Assembly (NCBI GenBank): GCA_009779455.1
Contig: WREG01000115.1
Location: 1-6,465, forward strand
Length of the DNA: 6,465 nucleotides
Direction: 5' to 3'
Source of the DNA: Oscillospiraceae bacterium
GTDB lineage: Bacteria; Bacillota; Clostridia; Oscillospirales; Acutalibacteraceae
The notes under the pieces are model-generated. The model did not search any database and was not told the origin of the DNA. It saw nothing but the letters and a program-made list of their open reading frames with translations. A program made the position numbers and the translations under genes. Positions 1 to 6,225 of the stretch are shown here, piece after piece; positions within the stretch are counted from its first letter, which is position 1; each line of letters begins with the position of its first letter.

Positions 1-1639
1 AATAATTCAAGAATCCGACTATATTGCGGAATATTTCTCCGTCGGGGATTTCCTCCCCCGCGAATTCTTTAGCCAAGGCAACGTGCCTGTCGTAGTATTC
101 GGCAAGAACGTCGGCGTAGCGGTAAGGCTCGTCGAGGGCAAGCATACGGTAAATCCCGTCCCATTTCGCGTCCCCCGTCACGTGGTGGGCGACCTTGTAA
201 AGCTGCAAAAGTATGGACAGGCCAAGGGGCGCGTCGAGGACGCCGTCGCTGTTCCTGTTCATGTAATATTCGCGGCTCATGCGCGCCCACGAAGTCGGCT
301 GCCCGCCGCCGTCGATGTGGCAGAAGTCGTTGTCGGCGAAATGCTTGGCGTGGCGGGCCGCTATTTCTGTAATCATTTCTTTCAATTCCGGGTCTTCGGG
401 GCCTAAAATGTCATACGCCAGCTGCCAGAGGGCGTAATGCCCGACCAGCTCGTCGTTTGAGGTGTCGCATTTGTATATTATGTCGTCGTCGCCCCAGTTT
501 TTGCCTGTGGCGGGGTTGATTTCTTCTGTATACAGGCGGCGAAGGCGCTCGGGGATTGGCATGGAGCTGTCAACCGTCAGCATGGGCGGGGTGTCGTCGC
601 CTTTTCCCGTGGACGACGGTATGCATATCGACACAAGCCTGCCGTCGGGGGTGTATTTTTTGCGGAAAAACACTCCGTCGTAGATGGGTACGGGGTCGTT
701 CACCGGGTCGTTTACGTGATAGGAGCGGGCTATGTACCCTTCGATGTTGCGGAACGCGATTTCGGGCATTGCGTCGGCGTCGGCCCAGTCGCCGGGGTTC
801 AGCGGGGCGGGGTCGTGGATGTTCCTGCCTACAGGGCTGCCCGGCGGCAGCGTGGTGGCGTAAGGGCGGCCTTCTTTGAGGTACTCGCTGCTTGCGCGGT
901 TCGTCCCCGCTTTGTTGTAGCGGACCAAAGCCGGAACCGTGCCCTTCCAGCCGGGGATATAGCAGAGTAGCAGGCAGGCCTCCGTCCAAAGGGTGGCAAG
1001 CTCTTTCGCGCACTGTTTTTCTTCTGCGGTCGCTTTCGGGTCATCCCTCAGCACGGCGTAGCGGCAAAGGTCGCCCATGGCGACAAGGGAAGTCCAAAGC
1101 CCGTCGTTGTCAGAAGAATGCCCCGTCCAGACCTTATTTTCGGGGTTGTAGCGTCCGCTGCTCAGCATCCCGCGCCGGTTCATGCAGCGGTAGTTGACCT
1201 CGGAATACAATACCGCTTTCTGCTTCGCGCTCATCAACTTAAACGCAATATGCGAAACGCCCGTTTCGGTCAGCGCGAAAACCCCGCCTTTTCCGTCGGG
1301 TTGAAGCGATTTTACTTTGTTGTCAAGCAGATAGCCGGACGCGCGGAAGCATTGCGCCCTGTCATACGGCTCCGGGTTCGCCGGGTCAAGCCGCCATATG
1401 CCCTCATTGGTCCCAACCCACAAAACGCCTGCCGGGGATTCCGTGTGGCAGGTTACGGATTCTTTTGATAAAAAATTCGGCAGCAAAGTGGCATTTTGAT
1501 CATTTAAAGCGGTAAAACTAAGCATTGAAAGCTCCGCAGCTTTATCAGCCCATTCGGATATGGGTTTTCGGATAGCGAAACGCTGGGGTTTTTCGCGCAT
1601 TTCCGCCGGACGCCCGGCATAATTCCTTTGATATGACAT
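1..1639 (-). CDS. Large propeller-repeat / alpha-barrel-like protein, 3' end beyond the window
   Basis: The frame is open for 546 codons from ATG at 1639 to the window edge without a stop, so the C-terminus is missing. The N-terminus (MSYQRNYAGRPAEM) has no signal peptide, suggesting a cytoplasmic protein. Residues 73-84 (LWVGTNEGIWRL) and about 109-134 (VKSLQPDGKGGVFALTETG) resemble the short repeats of two-component-regulator propellers. Downstream come SDNDGLWTS (176-184), CDTSNDELVGHYALW (391-405) and HIDGGGQPTSWARMS (441-455). From memory these resemble conserved blocks in uncharacterised Bacteroidota and Firmicutes proteins that join propeller repeats to an alpha/alpha-barrel domain like that of carbohydrate-active enzymes. 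The Asp, Glu and His residues in these blocks are candidate active-site residues. The substrate is unknown. Start 1639 is preferred because GAGGAGG lies 6 nt upstream. An in-frame ATG at 1714, inside the upstream element, could add 25 residues. The gene appears to have its own promoter at 1829-1857. The frame is certain; the family is moderately supported; the function is inferred. Confidence 0.85.
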   Translation of the reverse strand, partial: MSYQRNYAGRPAEMREKPQRFAIRKPISEWADKAAELSMLSFTALNDQNATLLPNFLSKESVTCHTESPAGVLWVGTNEGIWRLDPANPEPYDRAQCFRASGYLLDNKVKSLQPDGKGGVFALTETGVSHIAFKLMSAKQKAVLYSEVNYRCMNRRGMLSSGRYNPENKVWTGHSSDNDGLWTSLVAMGDLCRYAVLRDDPKATAEEKQCAKELATLWTEACLLLCYIPGWKGTVPALVRYNKAGTNRASSEYLKEGRPYATTLPPGSPVGRNIHDPAPLNPGDWADADAMPEIAFRNIEGYIARSYHVNDPVNDPVPIYDGVFFRKKYTPDGRLVSICIPSSTGKGDDTPPMLTVDSSMPIPERLRRLYTEEINPATGKNWGDDDIIYKCDTSNDELVGHYALWQLAYDILGPEDPELKEMITEIAARHAKHFADNDFCHIDGGGQPTSWARMSREYYMNRNSDGVLDAPLGLSILLQLYKVAHHVTGDAKWDGIYRMLALDEPYRYADVLAEYYDRHVALAKEFAGEEIPDGEIFRNIVGFLNY

Positions 1640-1645
1640 AGAATT

Positions 1646-1652
1646 CCTCCTC
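1646..1652 (-). promoter_or_regulatory. Ribosome binding site of the large gene
   Basis: GAGGAGG on the minus strand lies 6 nt before the ATG at 1639, an almost ideal Shine-Dalgarno match and spacing. It is the reason for preferring this start over the in-frame ATG at 1714. It lies outside the palindromic element, which ends 10 bases further upstream. Confidence 0.8.
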
Positions 1653-1662
1653 TTATAATTAA

Positions 1663-1820
1663 TAGACCTCCTCAGAAACTCGGCGCGGCGGCAAAACGGT
1701 CTTTTTTTCGCCATGCTGCGTCTTCCTCCTCGCCGAGCGTCAGCCCGCTTTCGTTGTCATCCTTGCCTGATGAAAAAAATCCCCGTTTTTCTATCCACGG
1801 CAAGTTTCCGAGGAGGTCTA
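1663..1820. mobile_element. MITE-like palindromic element with TA-flanked terminal inverted repeats
   Basis: The two ends are inverted repeats: 1663-1688, read on the plus strand, matches the reverse complement of 1795-1820 at 22 of 26 positions. The first 11 bases (TAGACCTCCTC) are identical. Homology between the arms continues inward with small gaps (AAAACGG followed by a run of seven T in both), leaving about 50-60 bp of unpaired centre. Each end begins with TA, as expected for an insertion that duplicated a TA target, the habit of IS630/Tc1-mariner elements. It holds no transposase, so it would be non-autonomous. It sits between a promoter and the start codon of the large gene, so its RNA could fold into a long hairpin in that leader. 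Both termini contain GAGGAGGTC reading outward, a good Shine-Dalgarno. The inverted repeat is seen; mobility is inferred. The alternative is a structured regulatory leader native to this gene. Confidence 0.55.
1712..1731 (-). promoter_or_regulatory. Second ribosome binding site and in-frame ATG inside the element
   Basis: GAGGAGG (1725-1731, minus strand) is followed after 10 nt by ATG (1712-1714). The frame opened there (MAKKRPFCRRAEFL...) runs through the end of the element without a stop and joins the large gene in frame, exactly 25 codons before the ATG at 1639. It could be an alternative start giving a very basic N-terminal extension. The spacing is slightly long and the downstream start has the better site, so use in vivo is uncertain. 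Confidence 0.4.
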
Positions 1821-1828
1821 ACGCTAAA

Positions 1829-1857
1829 ATTTTAACCTTTCGCAAGTGCTTTGTCAA
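1829..1857 (-). promoter_or_regulatory. Sigma-A-type promoter for the large gene
   Basis: On the minus strand a perfect -35 box TTGACA (1857-1852) is followed by a 17-nt spacer and a -10 box TAAAAT (1834-1829), five of six matches to consensus. The expected transcription start is near 1822, two bases from the edge of the palindromic element. It would drive the large gene through a leader of about 180 nt. It begins only 11 bp after the stop codon of the zinc-ribbon gene. No operator is obvious. Confidence 0.75.
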
Positions 1858-1868
1858 CAAGAAATTTA

Positions 1869-2027
1869 TTATTTTGGGGTTGTTTTGCCGCGCCCGCGTT
1901 CATAGCGGGGATAATCCTGGCAGCTCACCCCTTCAATCAGCGAAGGGGTATCATCCGCAGGGCCTCCGCAAAGAGGGCAGAGCGCGGTATTTTCATTTAA
2001 ATCCACATTGCAGGCATTGCACCTCAT
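1869..2027 (-). CDS. Short zinc-ribbon protein, probably a truncated DUF6320-type gene
   Basis: This 52-residue protein has a CxxC-x10-CxxC zinc ribbon: CNAC at residues 3-6 and CPLC at 17-20, followed by GG. The start at 2027 is supported by GGGAGGG 7 nt upstream and by an ATGA overlap with the stop of the acyltransferase gene, a sign of translational coupling. In clostridia, genes next to alcohol-acetyltransferase-like proteins often encode a protein with this kind of N-terminal zinc ribbon and a short linker, followed by several membrane segments (DUF6320 as I recall it). Here the protein stops soon after the linker (CQDYPRYERGRGK), at two consecutive TAA codons, with no membrane segment. 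The next feature is an unrelated promoter. It may be the stump of a deleted gene, or a functional stand-alone ribbon. The ribbon is seen; the truncation is inferred from family memory. Confidence 0.7.
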   Translation of the reverse strand: MRCNACNVDLNENTALCPLCGGPADDTPSLIEGVSCQDYPRYERGRGKTTPK

Positions 2028-3325
2028 AAACCGCCCTCCCTTTCGTTTTCGCCGGGGATGTTGCACTCCGCGCGGACACGCAGCCCTTCCTCTGCCAGCA
2101 GCCTTAAAAATTCGCGCTGCACGTCGGTCGCGCTGCACGCGCCGCTGAAATAAATGTGAAGAAAGCGGCTGTCGGAAAGCACAAATGTGGAAAGGCTCTT
2201 AAAGATCGAGCCGCCCATTATGAATTCGACGCTTTCCACGCGCTCGGCAACGCAGGGCGGCAGCGCAACACGCCCCAGATTGGAAAGCACTCCGGTCATC
2301 GGCTTTTCCCCCGTGAGGATATAGCCCAGCTTAAAAAACCAACGCTTCAGCCCGATGGGGATTACTCGCAGGAAGGGGTTCCCCGCCATTGTTACGGTTT
2401 GGCCGAGCAGCTCCCGCATAGCTTCGGGTGTGACGGACGGCTTGAGCTTGCCGCGCATCGCCTCGACAATATCGTCGAACCCCCAGTTTTCCTTCATGCG
2501 CGGCTCAAAGCCGAGATTGCGGTACAGAGTAAAGTTGCGAAGGGTTCCGCTGGGGTAGAACTGGCGCATATCGACGGGGATGCGGGCCTTTATGGGTTTG
2601 CAGCTATGTGGAGCGTCCGGGTCGGCACGGTAAAAGGCGTAGAGGTATACGCACATGAGATATTCGGTCACGGTCACGTCGCGGGCTTTGGCGGCGGTCA
2701 AAATATCCGCCAAAGGGACTGTTCCGTGGATCACCTTCAGGTAATTTTTAATATAAGGGCGGCGGTACTGCCGTGCGGCGCCGTCCTTCGGAATTTTCCC
2801 CGGCATTTTTGTATAACACCGGCGGTAATCATCAGACAGCTCCCCGGCGCTGGGCGGCTCTCTGAGGTCGGGCAGGCCGCTGCCCGGCGGGATTTCCAAC
2901 CCGCCCAGTTCCAGATAATGCGCCAACAGGGCCCGCGTGAAAACCGTCAGGGCTTTTCCGTCGGCTACCAAATGGGGGATTTCCACCGAAAGGCGGCGGC
3001 GGTCGTAGAGGACGCGGATAATCGGCACGGTGCGGCTGAAAAGGTCGAACGGGAGGCAGGGGTACTCCGTTTCCATATGTACGACATCAGCGCCGTTCAT
3101 GCACTCCAGATAGTATCGGAAAAATCCGCGCCGCGCCCCCACGAAAAAAGAGGGGAACCGCGTATGTATATCCTCTACGGCACGGCGCAGGCGCTCCGGG
3201 TCAATATCCTCTTTCAGCAGATACCCCATGCGGATTACATAGTTCCATTTGCGCGTGCGCGTCGAAAGGAATGTGTTCCCCGCCATTTCCAAAGGCAGGT
3301 ATCCGGACGCCCCGTATTCCGTCAT
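2024..3325 (-). CDS. CoA-dependent acyltransferase, alcohol acetyltransferase / condensation-like
   Basis: The 433-residue protein has the layout of the chloramphenicol-acetyltransferase/condensation superfamily: two similar halves with the active-site motif HxxxDG at the end of the first. The motif is HLVADG at residues 118-123, with His118 the expected general base. Further marks are IPVDMRQFYPSGTLRNF (249-265) and TGVLSNLG (344-351), typical in my memory of clostridial alcohol-acetyltransferase-like proteins. It probably transfers an acyl group from CoA to an alcohol or amine. The acceptor cannot be read from the sequence. There is no signal peptide, so it should be cytoplasmic. Start 3325 is chosen because GGAGGGG precedes it by 7 nt. 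An ATG ten codons upstream (3355) has no such site. It lies 39 bp after the hydrolase gene and overlaps the zinc-ribbon gene by 4 bp, so the three are probably co-transcribed. Confidence 0.85.
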   Translation of the reverse strand: MTEYGASGYLPLEMAGNTFLSTRTRKWNYVIRMGYLLKEDIDPERLRRAVEDIHTRFPSFFVGARRGFFRYYLECMNGADVVHMETEYPCLPFDLFSRTVPIIRVLYDRRRLSVEIPHLVADGKALTVFTRALLAHYLELGGLEIPPGSGLPDLREPPSAGELSDDYRRCYTKMPGKIPKDGAARQYRRPYIKNYLKVIHGTVPLADILTAAKARDVTVTEYLMCVYLYAFYRADPDAPHSCKPIKARIPVDMRQFYPSGTLRNFTLYRNLGFEPRMKENWGFDDIVEAMRGKLKPSVTPEAMRELLGQTVTMAGNPFLRVIPIGLKRWFFKLGYILTGEKPMTGVLSNLGRVALPPCVAERVESVEFIMGGSIFKSLSTFVLSDSRFLHIYFSGACSATDVQREFLRLLAEEGLRVRAECNIPGENEREGGL

Positions 3326-3332
3326 AGCTATG

Positions 3333-3339
3333 CCCCTCC
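3333..3339 (-). promoter_or_regulatory. Ribosome binding site deciding the acyltransferase start
   Basis: GGAGGGG on the minus strand lies 7 nt before the ATG at 3325. The longer alternative start at 3355 has only AAATACGCGCA before it. The ten extra codons (MNTQKRRGIA) would also contain this site, which argues that they are untranslated leader. Confidence 0.7.
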
Positions 3340-3364
3340 GTTTTTGCGTATTCATTGCGCGTAT

Positions 3365-4171
3365 TTATAACAGCGCTTCATTTTCTGCAACAGGGTCGAT
3401 TACCTCGATATCCGGATTCTTTTCGCGCATTTTTTTAATAAAAATCCCTACATTCTGCTTCGGCGTAAGCGGCGGTATGGCCGCGTCATGATGGCAGAAC
3501 ATAACGGCCTTAGGCCGGAGCGCCTCCGTGATGCTCAAAGCCACAGGGGACGGGTCATAATTTCCCTGATACGCTATAATAAGTGCATCAGCGCCCGGCT
3601 CAGGCCGATCCGCGCCTTCGGGCAGGCCGGGCGAACCCATGAATATAACCCGTTTGCCGCCGCATGCAATCTCAAGCACGACAGTTTCGCCCGCTTCGGG
3701 GAGTTTTCTGCTTGCGCTGCCCATTTTCAGCAAGTTAACCAGGCGGCGCGGTGATGTGGCGGCCCGCCAGGCTACGCCCGCTATAAATTTCTTGTCGAAT
3801 TTTATATGCTCGCCCTGATATACGCTGACCCATGCGCCGCCTATATTGAAAGAGTCCCCCGGAGCTATCAGGTTTATCCTGGCTTTTGGTACGCCGTGCT
3901 TTATAAGCTTTTCGCCCGGGGTTTTTGTGCAGTAAACATTGATTTTCTGCTTTTTGTAAAGCTCCGGCACGCTTATCATATGGTCAAAATGGCCGTGGGA
4001 AAGCAGTATTTCCCGTGCGCCGGAAAAAGTGTTGTAATCCGTGGCGTTTTCCGCGCCGGGCAGTGTTGTAATAAACGGGTCCGTCCAAATCGCCGTCCCC
4101 CCGCACTCTATTTTAAGGGACGCGCACCCGAACCATGTGATTTTTATTTTTTCCTGTTGGTTTACTGACAT
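3365..4171 (-). CDS. Metallo-beta-lactamase-fold hydrolase
   Basis: This 268-residue cytoplasmic protein carries the metal-binding signature HGHFDH at residues 59-64 (His59, His61, Asp63, His64). It follows ILLS and an N-terminal strand region with WFGCASLKIE and WTDPFI, as in the UlaG-like branch of the superfamily. Further candidate ligands are His122 (GEHIKFD) and His227/His228 (CHHDAAIPP). The usual bridging Asp after the fourth strand is absent, and the protein has FMGSPGLP (177-184) there. As I recall, a clostridial subfamily with GEHIKFD, MGS and HHD..PP has the same feature, so this need not mean loss of function. The substrate is unknown; such proteins often cleave lactones or phosphoesters. 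The start is 4171; only a weak GGATGTG precedes it. It follows ruvA by 63 bp with no good promoter between, so co-transcription with ruvA is likely. Confidence 0.85.
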   Translation of the reverse strand: MSVNQQEKIKITWFGCASLKIECGGTAIWTDPFITTLPGAENATDYNTFSGAREILLSHGHFDHMISVPELYKKQKINVYCTKTPGEKLIKHGVPKARINLIAPGDSFNIGGAWVSVYQGEHIKFDKKFIAGVAWRAATSPRRLVNLLKMGSASRKLPEAGETVVLEIACGGKRVIFMGSPGLPEGADRPEPGADALIIAYQGNYDPSPVALSITEALRPKAVMFCHHDAAIPPLTPKQNVGIFIKKMREKNPDIEVIDPVAENEALL

Positions 4172-4211
4172 TTTTTCACATCCATTATGTTTTTATCTAA
4201 AAATTCTAAAT

Positions 4212-4235
4212 CCCTAACCCCTGCCCCCTAATCCC
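4212..4235 (-). other. G-quadruplex-type motif at the 3' end of ruvA
   Basis: On the minus (coding) strand four G-runs occur in the pattern GGG-4-GGGGG-2-GGGG-3-GGG, which fits the canonical quadruplex rule. The first run directly follows, and touches, the ruvA stop codon TAG. The stretch is built from short imperfect repeats of ATTAGGG type. In RNA it would lie between ruvA and the hydrolase gene. The pattern is seen; folding or function is not shown. Confidence 0.5.
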
Positions 4236-4843
4236 TAAATTCCCGCAAGGGATTTCAGCGCCTGTTTTATCATATCTTCCAGCGAGCCGCCGCCGTCCAG
4301 ACGCGAAACTGCTTCCGCCGCCTCGGACTGCGAATAGCCCAGCGCGACAAGGGCGCTCACGGCCTCCAGCGCGTTTTGGTTGCCCGATACAGGGGTTTTC
4401 CCGCTTGCGGACGCGTTGCTGCCGATATTGAAATCTATCGACGGCTTTATTTTGGATTTCAGCTCGATTATCAGCCTTTCGGCGGTCTTGAGGCCTATCC
4501 CCGGCGCGGAGGACAGGGTTTTCGCGTCGGCCGAGGCTATGGCGAGGTACACCCTGTCGGGCGTAAGCTCCGACAAAACGCCCGCCGCAACCTTCGGCCC
4601 AACGCCTGACACCGTGATAAGCTTTTTGAAGCATTCAAGCTCGTTCGGCGTGGCGAAGCCGTAAAGGTCAAGGGCGTCCTCCCGGACGGACAGATGGGTG
4701 TAAAGCGTGACCTCTGCGCCCGCGTTGCCTATGGCGCGCAGGGTGTTCGCGGAGGTAAGGCACTTGAACCCCACCCCGCCGCAGTCCACGGCCACGCTCG
4801 CAAGGTCGGACATTATTATTTTTCCGGTTAGTGAATAGAACAT
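4235..4843 (-). CDS. ruvA: Holliday junction branch migration protein RuvA
   Basis: RuvA is the DNA-binding subunit of the RuvAB complex. Tetramers hold the four-way junction while RuvB motors drive branch migration and RuvC cuts. The protein is complete at 202 residues, the usual length. The N-terminal OB-fold begins MFYSLTGKI and ends at EDALDLYGF (55-63). Two helix-hairpin-helix motifs follow, VSGVGPKVA (78-86) and APGIGLKTAERL (113-124). A variable linker (about 134-155) precedes the small C-terminal domain that contacts RuvB (ALEAVSALVALGYSQSEA, 158-175). The start at 4843 matches the family N-terminus. Its ribosome binding site is weak (AGGG, 6 nt upstream). It is separated from ruvC by a foreign-looking gene and is followed by an unrelated hydrolase instead of ruvB. 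A possible promoter lies at 4865-4894. Confidence 0.97.
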   Translation of the reverse strand: MFYSLTGKIIMSDLASVAVDCGGVGFKCLTSANTLRAIGNAGAEVTLYTHLSVREDALDLYGFATPNELECFKKLITVSGVGPKVAAGVLSELTPDRVYLAIASADAKTLSSAPGIGLKTAERLIIELKSKIKPSIDFNIGSNASASGKTPVSGNQNALEAVSALVALGYSQSEAAEAVSRLDGGGSLEDMIKQALKSLAGI

Positions 4844-4864
4844 ATGTAACCCTAATCTATAATT

Positions 4865-4894
4865 TTTATATTTTTTATGTTATGCGCATGGAAA
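4865..4894 (-). promoter_or_regulatory. Possible promoter of ruvA
   Basis: On the minus strand TTTCCA (4894-4889, four of six matches to TTGACA) is followed by an 18-nt spacer and TATAAA (4870-4865, five of six). The spacer contains the 8-bp palindrome ATGCGCAT (4882-4889). It would allow ruvA to be expressed independently of the AT-rich gene upstream. In AT-rich DNA such matches arise easily, so this is tentative. Confidence 0.3.
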
Positions 4895-4901
4895 CCCGCG
4901 C

Positions 4902-6206
4902 CTACGGGTAAAGAGGTATCGAAAAATTATCTATATATAACTCATGCACTTCTTTAAGATCAATTTTTATTTTTTTGTGATCGGCGCTAAGAACCCAGCT
5001 TGTTTTGCATTGCGAACCGTTGTTTTCTTCTGAAAACACCTTCACATTCATACTAACATTGTTTTTAAAGTCGCCTTTAAAAGCTGAAAATGTGAAAACA
5101 GCATTATAATCGCCTTCTTTAATAAAATGGTATTCTAAAGTACAAATTTTTTGACCGTCCTGCTCGGAAACATATAATTTATCAAAAATTATTTTATTAC
5201 CTTTATTAAAATTAATCGGTTTCATTTTAAAATCGTCGCCGGATACATTTATTACTTTAGAACTGTACTTATACGAACTCCACAATGAATATAATTTTGT
5301 GAATATTTTAACAGTTGTATTTATATTTACAGTATAATCTTCATAAGAATCACAAGGTGCGTCGAACCTATATACATCATTATAAACCCATTCACCTGTA
5401 ATCTCATTTCCGGCGCCATCCGTCAAATAAGCCTCCGGCGGCTCATCGTCATACCATTTCCCGCTATCAAAAATACCTCCTGTATGAGTATCAAAAGGAT
5501 CTTTTATGTTGCTTGTCGGGAAAATTTTCAAATGGAGAATCCCGCCAATGTCAAGCGGCACGGCGGTCATTGAGATATCGCCGTAATTTGCCGTGCAGCC
5601 GAACTCTTCCGGCCTTGATTTTCCTTTTACTTTTGTTAAATTCATTTCAAATTCGGCATCGGCGAATGCAAGATTGTAATTTTTTATTCTATAATATTTA
5701 TTTTGTTCTATAATCGCGTGGTATCTTACATTATTTTCAACTTCAGTTTTATTTTCATTTATCCAGTCAGGGTAATAATAACGGTTAGGGTCATTGTCGA
5801 TATTCGCGCCAAAATTTTTAACTTTAAGTAATGGGAGTTTTCTTTGATCTCCCCATTCTGTATAATTGTCTAAAAACAGATTTATATCTTGAAAATATAC
5901 AATACCATCCACAGAATACCAATTATTAGTAAATATATTATTCCTATAACAAGAATATATCGTAATAGTCCCGTTTTCCCATTCGGCGGCCGCCGGTTCA
6001 TCCAAAACATAAAATGTTTTGTCATATCGTTTTGTTTCGATAAAAGAAAGAGCCAACGGGTTATCCGGCGCAGTGTTATAAAGAAGATAGCCCCTGGTTT
6101 TACTTCTCTCCTGCGTCAGCGGGAAAGAATAAATGCAAAAACAAACAAACAATAATATTGTAATTATATTTTTCTTCTTGAAAATTGTTTTCATAATAAT
6201 AAGCAT
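4902..6206 (-). CDS. Exported protein of unknown function, AT-rich gene
   Basis: I do not recognise this 434-residue protein. A basic N-terminus (KTIFKKK, residues 6-12) and a hydrophobic stretch (IITILLFVCFCIYSF, 14-28) look like a signal peptide or single membrane anchor. The sequence around the cysteines is not a proper lipobox. The rest is rich in Tyr, Asn, Asp and Lys, with alternating polar and hydrophobic residues suggesting beta-sandwich domains (about 205-325 and 330-430). It has no visible catalytic motif. Cysteines at 86, 204, 285, 355 and 400 are scattered. Neither possible start (6206 or the ATG at 6194) has a ribosome binding site. TATAAT at 6218-6223 could be a -10 box, but no matching -35 is convincing. 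The gene lies 19 bp after ruvC and 58 bp before ruvA and is much richer in A and T than either, which points to acquisition. It could be a surface or cargo protein. Confidence 0.75.
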   Translation of the reverse strand: MLIIMKTIFKKKNIITILLFVCFCIYSFPLTQERSKTRGYLLYNTAPDNPLALSFIETKRYDKTFYVLDEPAAAEWENGTITIYSCYRNNIFTNNWYSVDGIVYFQDINLFLDNYTEWGDQRKLPLLKVKNFGANIDNDPNRYYYPDWINENKTEVENNVRYHAIIEQNKYYRIKNYNLAFADAEFEMNLTKVKGKSRPEEFGCTANYGDISMTAVPLDIGGILHLKIFPTSNIKDPFDTHTGGIFDSGKWYDDEPPEAYLTDGAGNEITGEWVYNDVYRFDAPCDSYEDYTVNINTTVKIFTKLYSLWSSYKYSSKVINVSGDDFKMKPINFNKGNKIIFDKLYVSEQDGQKICTLEYHFIKEGDYNAVFTFSAFKGDFKNNVSMNVKVFSEENNGSQCKTSWVLSADHKKIKIDLKEVHELYIDNFSIPLYP

Positions 6207-6225
6207 TCACTTTTTTACATTATAT

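Noticed and set aside
570..1013. 147-codon frame on the minus strand and several plus-strand frames at 83-1468
   Set aside because: All overlap the continuous 546-codon frame at 1-1639, whose translation has recognisable conserved blocks; the others are Arg/Pro-rich shadows.
1672..1860. 62-codon frame on the minus strand across the palindromic element
   Set aside because: It starts at a TTG within the -35 box, has no ribosome binding site, and is in a different frame from the element's own ATG; its sequence follows from the element DNA.
2156..3370. 404-codon open frame on the plus strand
   Set aside because: It lies opposite the acyltransferase, whose motifs are convincing; the translation has no family features and is a shadow of GC-rich codon usage.
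4838..4850. SOS-box-like GAAC-ATAT-GTAAC over the ruvA start codon
   Set aside because: The second half site is GTAA rather than GTTC, so the palindrome needed for LexA binding is broken; the first half merely reflects codons 1-2.
4895..4912. Small hairpin ACCCG-TAGGCG-CGGGT at the end of the AT-rich gene
   Set aside because: The stem is only five pairs, followed by TTTCC rather than a T-run, so it is too weak to call a terminator.
6120..6170. Lipoprotein signal in the AT-rich exported protein
   Set aside because: The residues before the cysteines (FVC, CFC) do not fit the lipobox, and no basis exists for choosing one as the lipidated residue.
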